In this document: one piece after another, positions 1 to 13,232 of the stretch | How the letters are laid out: every line of letters starts with the position of its first letter | How positions within the stretch are numbered: position 1 is the first letter of the stretch | Assembly: GCF_021347895.1 (NCBI RefSeq) | Contig: NC_067119.1 | Location: forward strand, 9,002,534 to 9,066,533 | Length of the DNA stretch: 64,000 nt | Source: Acanthochromis polyacanthus | Lineage: Eukaryota > Chordata > Actinopteri > Pomacentridae | Direction: 5' to 3' | Translations under genes and position numbers: made by a program | The notes under the pieces: generated by a model | The model's database searches: none | Told to the model about the DNA's origin: nothing | Seen by the model: only the letters and a program-made list of their open reading frames with translations

Positions 1-387
1 TGATCTGGAAGAGAAACGGCAGAAATATTCTACTTGTGTTTCCGTCTGCAGTTCCGCATAGCCAAAAGGGCCGTGCAGCAAAAGAAAGCGTATCGTTGGT
101 GGAATTGATCCTGGGTACGTCTAAACAGATGCAGCATCTCATGCATGACCAATGTTGACCTCATAAAACTGCAAATGACCGCCACGATTAATGCAAATTT
201 CTGTCAACAACATGTCTTTCTGTTTTTGCTTGGTGTCATTATTTTTCTTCCCCATGACACTGTCTCCAAGGAGCTACGAGCATCAAAAAACATAAACTTC
301 AAACACAATATAAACACCAGCAACATCAAATGAACCGCGAGAAAAATCAGCCATAAAAGGTCCCAGTTGAATAGAAAAACTTAGGGC

Positions 388-425
<38 letters not shown>

Positions 426-924
426 CAGCCTCTTCTATTCTGTAATGTTATGAAGAAGAAAAAAAAAAGGCCGCAAGGATCGATGAGCTGAAAAAAGACA
501 CAAGGGACATATTTTCAAGGGTCTTGTTTTCTTTTTTTTTTAAACACTTTTAGTCGTCTTGAAGAGGGGGGCTTCTTAAATTTCTTTTCAACAAAGTTAG
601 TGTTGAGGCGGCAGGTTTTCATTTTCCTGGGGTCGTGTTTAGCGCTTCTGAAACCAAAAAGAAAACATTTTGTTTAAACAGAAATGCGGGTGCAGTTTAC
701 ATACAGCAGCTTAGAAGTTTCAATAGTTGCTTATACACGAGAAAACTAACAAAGTTCTGTGTGTTTTCTGAATAATTCGCAGAAAACGATAATAGTTAAG
801 GTTTATGCTCAGTCGAATGCATGAGTCTTTTCTGGAGCTTTTCCTTCCAAAGTGAACAGACTGAGATAAAGTCTAGTTTGAGCATTCAGATTTGAATTCA
901 GCACTGAATCTCAAAGACATTTTT

Positions 925-1030
925 TTGCTCCTTCCATATTTGGCTCATATTTTACTGCAATATAATATCCTGCACCTCTATGGAAGCAGAATGAACCCAA
1001 AAATATCTTCTGTACAGTGTGACACAGTTA
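925..1030 (+). repeat. Unclassified dispersed repeat, copy 1
   Basis: The segment contains TTTTTTGCTCCTTCCATATT followed by a stretch ending in CCTGCACCTCTATGGAA. The same order of motifs recurs near 13290-13400 (same strand) and 15265-15355 (opposite strand), with most positions matching. Homology also continues past the core (a 'cagt..tacagttataat' type tail here and at 13400). I do not recognise the family; a MITE or SINE fragment is possible. Confidence 0.5.
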
Positions 1031-4000
1031 TAATACTATAAATCTAAAACTCAGCATAAATCATAATTGATAACATTTTCCCAAATTCCCAATCATGTTA
1101 CCAAAACTGGCAAAAAAAAAATACCACCGCAACGTATTAAAGATATTTAACTATCTACATGTTTAATTCCGTTCTATAATAGCCACTAAATGTAAACACA
1201 GCTTCTCGGTTGCACCAAGGAGTGCAGGATTTTTTCTTTTTTACAGAATCTGGTTAGAGGACAGGATATAATTCTAACTCATTTTTAAATTAATTATGTA
1301 GAATGCAGTGATTTCAATGGAAAGTCATGATTTTAAGCTTTAATTCCGGATCAGAGGGTGCACATGATTAGTTCAAGGACTGTTAGAAAGCTGAAAATCT
1401 GTCAGTGCTTTCTGTTTATTTAAATTTTGGGGTCAAAAATGGTGTAATTTTAAAGATAAAATGTCTTTTAAACACACCAGTGGCATTTAGAGTTTGGAGA
1501 CTTAAACTTTCCTGGTTGAATAAAACAAGGGATGAACAGAAGTATGTTTGGTTTTCCTCATTAAAAAAGAAAAAAAATTAGTTAAACAGCACAGGCTACA
1601 GTATAAACAAAAAACTCAATAAAGAAAGTCCTGATTATTAAGCCTAAAATTCTGTATTTACTGTTTTGGTTCAGCTCCAGTGCTCTTGTCAACCTTATTC
1701 CAAACAAAACCTCCAACAAACCAAATGTACACTATCTGCAATGCACCACACAACTAAAGGAAATGGTGGCGCCTTTAGGAGAAAACTTTACAAAGAAAAG
1801 CCAGAAACCCCCTGAAAAAAAGTAGAAGAGTGAATGTTGAACTTATATTGACTGGAAATTACAAATCTAGATCCGTTTTTTATCCAAAATATCCGTGACA
1901 CTCACAATAAGAAAATTAAATGAGAATCAACTGTGGTACAAATACACACAGAATCACAGCTACTCAAACTTCACAACTATTTCCCACCAAACAGGAGCAA
2001 AAAACACAAAACAAAAAAAACGCTAAGCAAAATCAACATTACAATTAACCAGGTGATGTTGCTGATTATTTCCTGCAATTCTAATCAGAGAAACTGGTGT
2101 TGTCTTCGTTGTCATGGAAATCTGACATAGTACACGGATTATCCAAGCCCTGCACAGAACGCGCCACTGTGAAAACTGCAAAATGTGAAATGGAACACTT
2201 GAGAAGAAAGGGAGGAAAGAATGAAGTCTTATTATTGGTACTAACTGTCATTTTTAACAGAAACACGGAGAATTGATTGGTCTGAATACGGCAGCTGTAA
2301 TCGACACCTCTGGAAATGAGTCAGGATCTCTTGAGTCGAGCCGTCGCTGCCATTCTGGCTTCGGTGCAGCACTTACACTCGTGCGCGTGAACCCACATCT
2401 CACCCCTGCAAAACCCTCCAGCGAGACGTCGAAATGCAGAAAGGACGAGTGGGCTCGAAAGAGTGCTCATCCAGCGCTGCAGGAAAAAGATGAGCGGATG
2501 CTCAATCAAGCCTCCTTCATTAGCAGCGAGAAAACCACGACAGGCCTCTCAGAAAAGTTCAGCTTGACCCCACGTGAGCGTTAATCAGGAAAACGACAGA
2601 AAGCTGGCTGAAAGGTGTTTAACGGCCGACACACAGGGAGGCCAATTTGCAGTGCACTTTTCAGAATTAGGTAGAATTCGGAAAGGCCGACTGACTGCCT
2701 CTGATTTAATTTACGAGCTTCCATCTGCTAATTATACTCTCGCCTCGTTTTTCTTTTTTTTTTTTAAACTACTTTTGACAGCACTTATCAAGCTGACGCC
2801 CAAGTGAAAATTTCTCCGTGAGAGAAGCAATGAACTTGAATCACACTCATGAAACTGTTGCTTCAAGTAATGAGTCAATGCACAAAGCACACACTAGTAT
2901 CTTAGCAACTGCTACAGCAAAATAGTAACAGGACCTGACTTATAAAATTCTTGTTTCACATAATCTCACCTAAGCAACAGCCCGAGGCAAAACCCCCAAA
3001 AAACCAGCTAAATGAGACGACGAACACAGACTAAGCACAAGCCCTTTGAGAACTTCATTTAATTTATGCACCTTGTACTTGTTAGACAGTAAATTTTAGA
3101 AGTTGCTTTGGGTGGAGAGCTTTGATACAAAAAAATATATATATATCAAAGTTGTCTAATTTATCACAACTTCTGGGGGCTGAAAGACTATTTAACAGGG
3201 CGATAGCCTGCTGATAGCAAGGCTAGACTGCCCTCAATTATTTTATCAAAAAGGAGTCCTACTATGTGCTTGAATTCACATTTACTGACTGCTTTTCTTT
3301 TACTTTATTGCTCTTTTGCTCTGGGATGCATTAAAGGGCCGGTGTGAAGTTTTTAGCAGCATCTGGAGGTGAGGAAGCAGATTGCAGAATCGACTGCGGC
3401 TGTTAATAAACGTGAGAAAACATAAAAGTGTTTGGTTTGTCCATTCTGGGCTACTGTAGGAACATGACAGAAGAGCACCTGCACCCTATGTTGACACAAA
3501 GAGTTTGCTTTAAGGTGGAAAAACACAACAATACTTATTTTCAGTTAATTATACTGCACTGATAACTTAATTATGACAAGTTTCTGTTAATAGATCCCCC
3601 TAAATCCTAAACATTAAGTCATATTTAAAGTGCATCCCAGTATAAAATGAGCCAAATACATTTGCAATGACCAATCAATGTTGCATTTTCCATCAAAGTC
3701 ATATAAAAGAATAAATGGAAATCTTGACGTTTATCTGCTGGATTTCTGCTCTAATTACCTGGACTGCTGTCTCCAATAAAATTTTAAAAAGTGACTTCAA
3801 AGAAATGTTTTACATTTGAAGCAGATAAAAGAAAAGGTTTTAGATGCAGTACATGGTGAGATCAACCTATAAAGTTCACAAATTAGCATTTTTTGTAGTT
3901 TTTTTTTCTTCATGCTGCAACATACTATCACTGTAAGTGGAGAGACTTTTGATCACTGTGAGCTTGGGATGCCACTACATGACACAAAGCTATCCTGAAC

Positions 4001-5347
4001 TAATAGATAAAGTTGTAAAGGAACTGTTACAGCATCTATCTGCGATTACACCCATAAAATGCAGTTTTACATGTCTGTGTGGCATGAAACCACATTCTAG
4101 TTTCAGCTTAAATCAGCAGTAAATGATATTTCATGATAAAAATGCATAACATGACAATGTGAAACAAACATGGCACAGATCTGTCCAGCAGTGCGTTTAA
4201 TCACCAGCCAGCTGGTCCTTGCTGCACGTCATTCCCTTGCTTTTTTCCTCACATTTTAGACAGATATCACCTGAATTCATCGCTCAATTTACATACTGTG
4301 TGTTTTAGCACATTGTTGCAGTTGTCCGGCCCTTTAATTGACCATTTTAGTTTGCTTTTACCACTCTCGTAACTTCAATTTTGGCCACTACGTGCATCAG
4401 TTTCTGGCAAAAAGAGCTCTAAAAAGCCACTTTACACCATCTGCTCAATAACCAAACAGAAAATATACACAGTTAGACAGTAGCTGGTGAACATAGTGGA
4501 GCATTTAGCAGCTGAAGAGATACACATTTCTCTCGAAGAACTAAAGCAAAGCCAAGGAGAGCAATGATTTTACTTTGCCATGTGCCAGTGTTGCTCTGTC
4601 AAAGCCTGATGTATAACTGAGCAACTTAAAAGGTGATATGTCAAAGCTCTGTTCACAGCTAGGTTCTGCTGCTCACATTTTTTTTTAAAAGGCATGATAT
4701 CTTTTTATAAACGGCTGAAGAGAGATCATTCATCACAGCAAGAAACTGTAAAAGCTGAATTTTTGCTTTTCAATGAGCTTTCAACGACAATTCCACATGG
4801 AAACTTAACCAAATCTAAGTTTAGAGTTCTGTAAAACAAACAAAAAAAACAACTACAAATTCTGCACTCCTCTGCACAAAAAGAGCTGTGATTACTGACT
4901 CATCTGATACCAACAGTCTAGTGACAACATTCAGGGACTTTTTGACTCACTGGATTGAACTGCAGGATGTGCAGAGAAGGTAGGAAACACGTTGAAATTG
5001 TATGAAATATAAAAGTATCTACAGCATGTGGAGCTCCTTTTCACCAGTCTTGGTAAAAACCTGGAGGCACTTGAACAAACCTTTCTGCAGGTTTTTAAAT
5101 TTTAGTAAAATAAATAATCAAAGAACTTCAACTTTCGGTTTTTGGTGATTTATTTAGCATTATAACTACTTCTAACAACGGTCTCAGTGTTTCAATCGAC
5201 GAACGGAAGTTTATATGTCAGTGAAAACGGAACAAAGAGTGAATAAAAAGGTGACGGGGCAGAAAACAATTGTTTTTTGGATTTTTTTTAGAGCACTGGA
5301 AAGAGCCAAGCTAGCTGTTAGCGCCTTCTTCTTCTTCCAATCTTTCT

Positions 5348-5372
5348 GCTAAGCTAAGCTAAGCTAAGCTAA
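5348..5372 (+). repeat. Short tandem repeat (GCTAA)5
   Basis: Five exact copies of GCTAA in tandem are visible inside KSR2 intron 3. Nothing suggests a function. Confidence 0.8.
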
Positions 5373-6079
5373 GGGCATTCAGGCTTTGTGAACCCCCTGA
5401 AAACTTTACCTGAAATTTTAAAGTCACAGACAGCTGCTGGTTACAAAAAGCTCTGATAAACATCTTGTAAAGCCTATAATCTGTCCATCAAACAACACAT
5501 TAGTTGCATTTAGCAGGTAGAAAGTCAGATACCGTCCTCAGGATTTGATGGAGAGCAACACCAAGCTAAAATGTGACTGAAAACGAGACTTACATACAGT
5601 AACTTCAAATTAATGGAAATGTTGCTCCATGTCTGCTAGGATTTGAAATAATGAACTGTTTGCTAACAACTAAAGTGATAACTCAGTTTTATGTTTCTGC
5701 TGCATCCAAGTGGCCAAAAAGGTACAATAGACTGCACTTGTTTTTCAATGTCACCTTCACAAAAAATGATCAGGACATCTAGATGTGGGTGAGATTTGAT
5801 CAGATCTGATTGACTGATTACAAACAACCCTCCAACAGCCATCAGAATCTAAACCAAATACAGATAAATCCGAAGAGATGCACGGAAGTATCTTATGTTA
5901 AACAATGAAAGCTGTAGAAACTTTGGCAAGAAATGTAGGATTCCCATTACTCGTGGTATTTTGTTTTGGAACCGCATCCTCATCGATCTTACGTTCTCCT
6001 GAACAAACCCTGCATCTCCACATCAGCTGTCGAAACGCACAATGCACCTGAAACATTCACAACTGCTTCTCCTCTGCAG

Positions 6080-6270
6080 TGATTAATGCAAATAACCCAC
6101 CAGAAATAATGGGGGCAATCTTAACGTGCGGTGAGGCTTTGAGAAAGGCAGATAACAGTCTTGTAATTGGGCTAATTACGCCGGGATGTGTTGCTTCTTT
6201 AGGCTAAATGGCAGCGAAATGCCACTGGGACGGTCTCTGGTCTGTCACTGTAAACAGAATTTGGCGAAAA
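6080..6270. promoter_or_regulatory. Candidate intronic regulatory island
   Basis: A higher-complexity stretch inside KSR2 intron 3 holds a perfect POU octamer ATGCAAAT (6086-6093), a TAATTG (6164-6169) and a homeodomain-type TAATTA (6173-6178) within 100 bases, plus a GATA core. Such clustering is typical of vertebrate developmental enhancers, but these motifs are short and common, so this is only a candidate. Conservation in other fish would be the deciding evidence. Confidence 0.25.
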
Positions 6271-8747
6271 GGCCAGTGGCTGTGTTCAATAGATGCAGTG
6301 TTCCTGTTTTAATCTGGACTCTTTTGGAGTTGAGGGTCTGTGCAGCGTAATCAGTCGGACTCAAAGTTGGACTTGGTTAATTAGTTAACGGCCCATAAGG
6401 ACCACCTATGGGTGTTCAGGAAGACGGGGCTCAGTCGATGCTTCTTCTGGTCGTTTTCTTTCCCTCTTTTCTTCTCGACATGAGGACGTTTCTTCTTCTT
6501 CACCTCCTGTTGTCATCACCTATTCCTCGGCCTAATTTCCCTCATGTTACTCCGTGTCCTTCTACCTCCCCTCTTCACTTTTCCTTTTCTTTTCTCGCAT
6601 ATTCTCTGCCTCTCCTCTCCCTCTGCCTCCTTTCTTCATCTCTCCTTTTCGCGGATGGCATTTGAAGCCAATTAGGTGTTTATATGCATGAAAAGCTGTC
6701 TCAAGGCAGGGCACGGGGACATTCCTTTCAGCTGTCAGAGATTACAGAGAAAAGGTACCAAGGAGACCTGTCGTGCAAAAGCAAAGATCAACACTATTAG
6801 CCTCATCAAGAGAAAAGACTCATACTGGAGAAATTCTTCATGTGAAAATGTTTGCATGAGTGTGTGTGTGTCTGGATAATGTGTGTATATTGCGGCACAA
6901 AGGACCGGCCGGCTGCCTCCGAATTCTATGACTCATCCTCATTGCAACTCGTGGACTGCAATCCCAAGAGCCTGTAGTGAACAATTCTATTAACTTGCAT
7001 TAGTTTCCTTCCTCCACCATTACACCACAGAGCATTCACTTATTATGTTCCCCATTTCTCCGGTTATGCGATGTAGAAAGTGCCAAGATTGTAAAGTATA
7101 TGAATGTCCATGTCTGCCAATTTTAACTTAATTCTGCATGACTCATAAACCGGAGCAACATATTTTCTTTTGAGAGGGAAAAAAACAAAACATGTGCATG
7201 CATAAATCTGTAAATCCTTCTCTCTGCTTTCATTCATGATGATTTAATATACATGTAGTTTCGCAACAACCTCCAGATTTTGAAAAAAACTCGACATAAG
7301 AACGTCCTCCACTTATTGCTTAACAGCTTTAAAGTGCTACATGCTCTCACAGGGCTGTTTAACCCTTGAAAACATCTTCTACCCTTGCGTTTCTACGTGC
7401 TGACACTCACACAGTCCCGCTAACGTGCATACAAAGACACAGATGTGCGAATGTGCCGAGGCTGTGACACATCTCCCATCTCCGAACGGGGAAGAATATG
7501 AAGAAAGCTGGCTGCAAATCCAGCATTTCTCTCCGCCGAATGCGAATGTGCGGCGTTGCTGTGGCGCGTTCACACATCTCCAGCGAGCCCCCCTGTTAGA
7601 GAGCCCATTAGTGGCTGTGTGTGGACAGACCCTTTTCTTTGGAGAGCCAGCGAGAAGGACAGGAGGGAGGAGAGGGAGGGGAGGGGAGGTCGAAGCCATT
7701 AACGAAGGCGAGAGGCAGAGGAGAGAACGACAAACAATAAGCAGGGGGAGAAAATAAAACAACGAAAAAGGACAGCGGAGGAATAAAACAAATACAAATA
7801 GAGCTCCCTGTGAACTTTGACAACAGGTGGTCGTCTGAAGAGGAAGATCGTAACTGCTATCAGTGTTCAAAGATGAGGGCCAGATGTGAGTGGCTCTCTA
7901 ACTCCATCCCGGTCTATGCCAGGGGCTTTTTATTTGAAATTCACACTGCAGAGTTAATACTGTAGATAGTCCACACTTATATTGCGCTTTTCTAACCTTA
8001 AACCCCAAAGGTATCTGAGCTACAGCTGAAAGTGATGGATAAAAACACAAGATTCAATCTGTGATTATGCGTTTCATTTCAAATATTGTAGTGTATAACC
8101 GCAGCTTGTTTATCACTTATGGTATTGTCCTCAGTAAATGAAGTATTCTTGGTGCATTATCAGTAAATGCAGGGCAATGGTAAATTAATACCTCTATAAA
8201 TGTGAAAATTATCTATTTTCTTCGATTTAAAATCAAATAATGCTAAACATAAAACTTGGGAAATTTCCCCTGAAATAAACCAAATGAGAGGCACTCAAAA
8301 AGCATCGTAATCAGCTGCCTAAACCACATCAGCTAGCTGAAGGAGCAACAACTCTAGCTCCAACTCCGGCTACAAAGAAAACTCATTTCAGTCATTTGTA
8401 ACCGGGATTTCATTCTTTTGGTGACTACCCAGAGCTCATTGCTATAGGTGAGGCTTGGAACAAAGACCAGCTGGCAAATCGAAAGTTTCCTCTTTCAGTA
8501 CAACTCTCTCTTCACCACAGCAGTCCATTAAGGCACCATTATCACAGCTGGCACTTCCACCAGTGCTCCATTATCTGGCCGCTTGTGAACAACATCTCAA
8601 GCTACTTAAACTAATTGACTTGGGGTATCGACTCAACCCCAACACACAGCAATCTACCAGTTTTCCGCGCAGAAGCACTGAGACTCCAAACTTGGAGGAG
8701 TCGACTCATCTCAGCTGCTTAGCACTCTGCTAACAAACATTCTGGCT

Positions 8748-8860
8748 GGGGCGCCCTGTTAGCTCAACTGGCAAAACCCTCCGCTATTGTTGTCGTACGC
8801 AGGATGGAAATAACCATCCAACTGGTGTAATGGAATGCGACAAAACATAGATCAAGAGCA
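8748..8860 (+). repeat. Possible tRNA-derived SINE 5' fragment
   Basis: The sequence TAGCTCAACTGG at 8760-8771 is a perfect match to a tRNA A-box (TRGCNNARYNGG) within a GGCGCCCTGTTAGCTCAA context that looks like the head of a tRNA-derived SINE. No convincing B-box follows at the usual distance, so it is a fragment or a chance match, not a tRNA gene. Confidence 0.35.
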
Positions 8861-11800
8861 ACCTTTTAAATTCAGAACACACTCGAACCAACGTTCACTG
8901 TTGCATCCAGTTTTGGATCTATGCACATGTTGTCCTCTCAAACATATTTAGTGTAGTGTTTTTACCGCTGTTTCGCCTAATTCTGTGTGCTCCCAATAAT
9001 GTTGGATCTTCTAGAATTCAGATTCAGGTTAGTTTTTCACATTTGTTTTGCCTATTTTTGCTGTCCAGTTCAGAATATTTGGTGGTCTTGCTATGTCAAA
9101 ATTGAGAATTTCTTGAGATCGGGACATACTTGAAGCCCCCAAAATTGGCTAGGCAGGTTCTTCCAGTGTTTTTCTGTGTTTCTTGACAACATCTGCCTCC
9201 ATATAAATCGAACCAATGAGACAAAAAGAAAGGAAAGAAGTTGGAGAAGCTCTCAAACTGACAAAGCACGAGGACCAATAGAGAGTTTGCATATTTTGCC
9301 TTCTATAGAGCCAGGTTTTAAAGTTTGCAAAATCCTCAGCTTGCTTCCAAGTCCTCCGATAAAACACTCTTTTAATAAAGTGCGGCTTTGTCGAGGGCAC
9401 ATTGAAGAAAAACTACTCATCAAGTTAATTTGCTTAATTATTCAGCAGAGTCTTCCGAATGAAAGGACATCTGTTACCGAACAGTGTCGGCGTATGTTGT
9501 TGTTGGGGGGTGTGTGTGTGAGTGTGAGTGGGAGTAGAAGAGAAACAGATATGCCATCAAACGGGTTTAAAAAAGGTTGTTGCTAAACACACCAACCCAG
9601 TTTTAATGATGTTCTACTGCCCCCTTCTGGTACACTTGTGTCATTGCAACATATTGACTCCATGACACTGAGAATAAACTGCAGTCTGTTGATGCCACCT
9701 GGTGTGCAAACATGGAATAAAAAGAAATGCACTTGTGGCATCACCGCAGATCCCTTTACATGTCAGCTTTTAAAATATGAATTGAAACAAAGACTGGGCA
9801 TCTGTTGATGATACTGGGATAAAGGCTTTCTTTACAATTTACAAAATGTGACTTCAATTTATGAGGAAAAAACACCTCATTTTTAGAGTCTTTTTTTACC
9901 TTTAACATGACCAATATTAGTTTCTGTGTTAAACTATTTGTAAAATTGCACCTACAACTGCACATGTTTTACTATGTGCTCCTTTTTGCACATTATTCAC
10001 AAGAAACATTTTTTTAAATCATGTATCATCGTAACAGTACAAGCTGCGTCAGTTCAAAAATTATAATAATCACAGTCTTTGTTTTGAAAAAACATCCTCT
10101 GAAACAGTTTTTTTCCACTTCTTTCAAGAAGTAAGACTTAGTTAAGTTGCAGAAAACGGATGGATGATAAAAAAAAATGTTTAAAGGACGAGTATCAAGT
10201 TTTAAAAAGCTTCACTTTAAAAACCGGAAAAAGGAATATGTGTGTGGCTTTGGGATGTTCATTAAATCGTCATGTCAATGAAATTTTAGGAAGAAGTATG
10301 ACAGCGTTCATACTCTTCTATAGCTGCTTCTTTCGTTTTAGGGGGTTTATTTTTAGGAGAGAAGGATGTTTGGTTGGTTGAAGGTAACAAACGTAAACGT
10401 AATCTGAGCAGAAAGTTGAACAACATGAAATGTCATAAGGGTTTAAGACTATAGCTTTTGTTAAAAATCTCTATTTCCAGGCCTTACTTTGTCTTTAGAT
10501 ATATACACACAGTTACAGCTGAGTTTCAGCTGTGGAATCAAACTCGTCTTAGTAGCTTTCATGGTGCACATTTAGTTTGTTGATGGCACGTGTGATTTGA
10601 CACTATATAAACAAAGCACTGCTTAGAAAAATGTACCTCTGTTGAGTCTTAATAACAAACCAGTACCGTGAATAATTAAATGCTTTGATTTTGGGTAAAA
10701 GAATCTCGTTAATAAACACAAAATGTGGCAGCAATGAGTGGCAACAAGTTACAGCAGCTCGAACTTCTTGTGTCTAGTGTTTTTTTAATTGTTTCCATAT
10801 TAATTTCTTTCAATCTTTATTTTTCCGTCATTATTTTTGATGTTTTTCTTTTACTAATGTGTGGATTTCTCTTATCTTATTTATGTCATCTGAAACTGAT
10901 GCATCACTGCAATAATTGAGCAAATATTGTCCATTAGAAGCATTATAATAAAATCCACAGAGCCTTGTGTTGTTTGTTGGACCTTATATAAAAAAATGAA
11001 GGCAATCTGTTATTGTTGATACATTACAAAAAAAAATCAAAAACAGTGTTTTTATTTGTCAACTAGAAGTATTTGATTCATATTTGACAGTTGGACCACT
11101 GTGAGCCAGAGCTAAGGTGATAAATTTAGTTTTTTTTTGTTAGCTGAATTATACAAGCAAACTACTCATGACAGTTATTTTTTTAACACAATTAACATTT
11201 CATGACTACAATGTACAGGTATTTGAAATAACACCCCACACATTTTTCATGCTGCTCTTTAAAAATGCCGTTATGATCATTCATAGTGACAGAATATTGA
11301 TCTGCTGTTTAGGTAAACCAGTTCTTAACGTCTGGTGTCATAAAGTCTGAGAAGAACTGAGGGGTAGAAATAGTGATTCAGTTGCAGTTTTGTTTAGAAT
11401 CTAAGCTGAGCTGCTGTGGTTTAATTAACCTGAAAACAGCACCACCTATGGAAACCTTAACAGAAATTTCAATGAAAAATCACACAATACTGGGAGCTCT
11501 CTGTAGATAGATGTGCTTATATACCACCTAAATTACTACCATTCTACTTTAGAAGAGTTGTGTTTTTTTCCACTTTGGTTTCGATGTTGAAGTTTTGACT
11601 GTTCAAACATCAAGACTCCTCAAAGATGTTCTACAGAGCTTCTCGGGATTGTAGTTGGGTTTTTACATACATTTAAAGATCATTTTTCATGGATTTTTCA
11701 TGGTTTCTGGCTTATATTAAAGCTTTTGTAAACTTCTGCAGCAAAAACCATCTGAAACTGGGTGCAGTTTCGAGATAACCGTTGAAGAACCGGAGATGTT

Positions 11801-13081
11801 CTTTCAAAAGCTTTCCTCCAAAATGACTCTAAAATCTATAATATTCTGTTAATACCAAAACTGATACTTTACTTACATCTAATCTGATGGTTTTTTTCTC
11901 CCTAGATGTAATCACTGTGCTAGACTTCACTCTTAAAATGTTTCCCATTCACAAATAAATCAGCTTTTTCACACTACTGCTCTAAATCTCATTTCAAAAT
12001 CTGTCTCTAAAATCCGTCACTACAATCAGGTTCTGTAAAAATTGCAAAATACATCTGACACATCTCGCATAAACACATTTTGACGCAGGATAATGAGGTG
12101 TTGGCTGTTAATTAATGCAGTGGGGTAAACAAGGGTCCTTGTCTGTCTTTTTCTTTGGATATTCTTGCTTCTTTTCCATTCGGGCTTTCTATGTTTCATT
12201 AACTGAGTAAAAACTGTTTCACCATTTCAGTTTGTGTGAAAATCAAACAGCAGCAAAAGCACTCGAATTAAGTGATATCATACATACAAACGCACTTTTT
12301 CTACATATTTTTGCACTATTGTAGGCCACAGCACTTCTGCAAACTGTGCAATATGCAGAAGCGCAACACTGGTTGTTTTAATATTAATTCACCAAATAAG
12401 CAATTTTTATAACAACAAGCTATACCACAGTTTGCATAGGTTACACTTGCACATATTTTGTAATATTTTTAAATGTACACATCTTATTCTACCTTTCTTT
12501 TAAAACAACAGTCATCTGATTGTGTGAATTCACCAACAGAACTGCTGCTGTAATCTGTAAAATGACACTAAATTAATTGTATTCTCATTTATTCCAACAA
12601 TGACCCACTTGCAGCCACATTAAAAGCAGTTAAAGGAGCAGCTGAAAAGGCATTCATGAATCCGGACGGCACTTTTTGATGCATGTTGTTTCTTCCCTGT
12701 TTATCCCAAAACTGACTGTAAAGAATACCCCAAATATAAGCAGCAGTTCACTAGTCCCTAGATCATTTTATTACCTTGCAACAAAGATGTAACTTTGGTG
12801 GAAAGCTTTCTAAAATAAAATCTAAAAAAGGTGAATAAGTGTTGCACATTAAGTTTAAAATGAAACTAAATGTGTGATCACATTTTCATACACTCTATTT
12901 GACATCTGCAGCAAGACACTGAGTTATCTGTTTGGAAAAATGTTTTGTTAGTCCACACAGTAGACAGCTGCTTATTTTAGATTGCATCGTCTGATGGTAG
13001 TAAGTAGTGACGGCTCCAAAGAACATCTTTAAGGGACATTTTGTTACAGGGCGTCTTTGAATGCTGTGGGTGGATCCTCAC

Positions 13082-13232
13082 CGAGCTGGTGGGCCTTTCT
13101 GAGACAGGAGAGGGAGGCGTTGAGTCGGGCACACTCTTCTTCGTTGGCACCAAACTTCTGCAGCAGCTCACACACCTGATCCTCGCTCATCTCCAGCAGG
13201 CCCTCCAGGGTCACCTCGCCTGGACTCATCTC
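13082..13232 (-). CDS. ksr2: KSR2 exon 3
   Basis: 151-nt coding exon. The acceptor is CCTGCAG at its right end and the donor is G|GTGAGG at its left. It begins [15 protein letters not shown] and ends in [12 protein letters not shown], leaving phase 1. It covers the second half of the SAM-like part of the CA1 domain. The intronic read-through after the donor runs into a stop within about 13 codons, supporting the boundary. Confidence 0.93.

Larger units (their letters stand above)
1..13081. other. KSR2 intron 3, interior (no exon seen)
   Basis: This stretch lies downstream of KSR2 exon 3 on the minus strand and should be intronic. The next KSR2 exon in vertebrates is long and proline-rich, and no minus-strand open segment here resembles it, so it is probably outside the window. 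The interval is AT-rich with scattered poly-A/T runs (for example 391-418) and a few repeat fragments listed separately. Three more complex, GC-richer islands (about 2270-2580, 6060-6420 and 7430-7700) could be conserved non-coding elements. I see no transcript-like coding potential in them. Confidence 0.7.

Noticed and set aside
2273..2584. A 103-codon plus-strand frame in a GC-richer island
   Set aside because: Residue pattern is not protein-like for any family I know; the island is better kept as possible non-coding sequence.
7379..7870. A 163-codon minus-strand frame
   Set aside because: Serine/leucine/proline-rich composition, overlapped by a plus-strand frame, no family resemblance and no splice-compatible KSR2 similarity.
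8755..8800. tRNA gene suggested by an A-box match
   Set aside because: No B-box at the right distance and no cloverleaf; more likely a SINE fragment.
9176..9586. A 136-codon plus-strand frame
   Set aside because: No recognisable domain, crosses a TG-rich simple repeat and lacks gene context.
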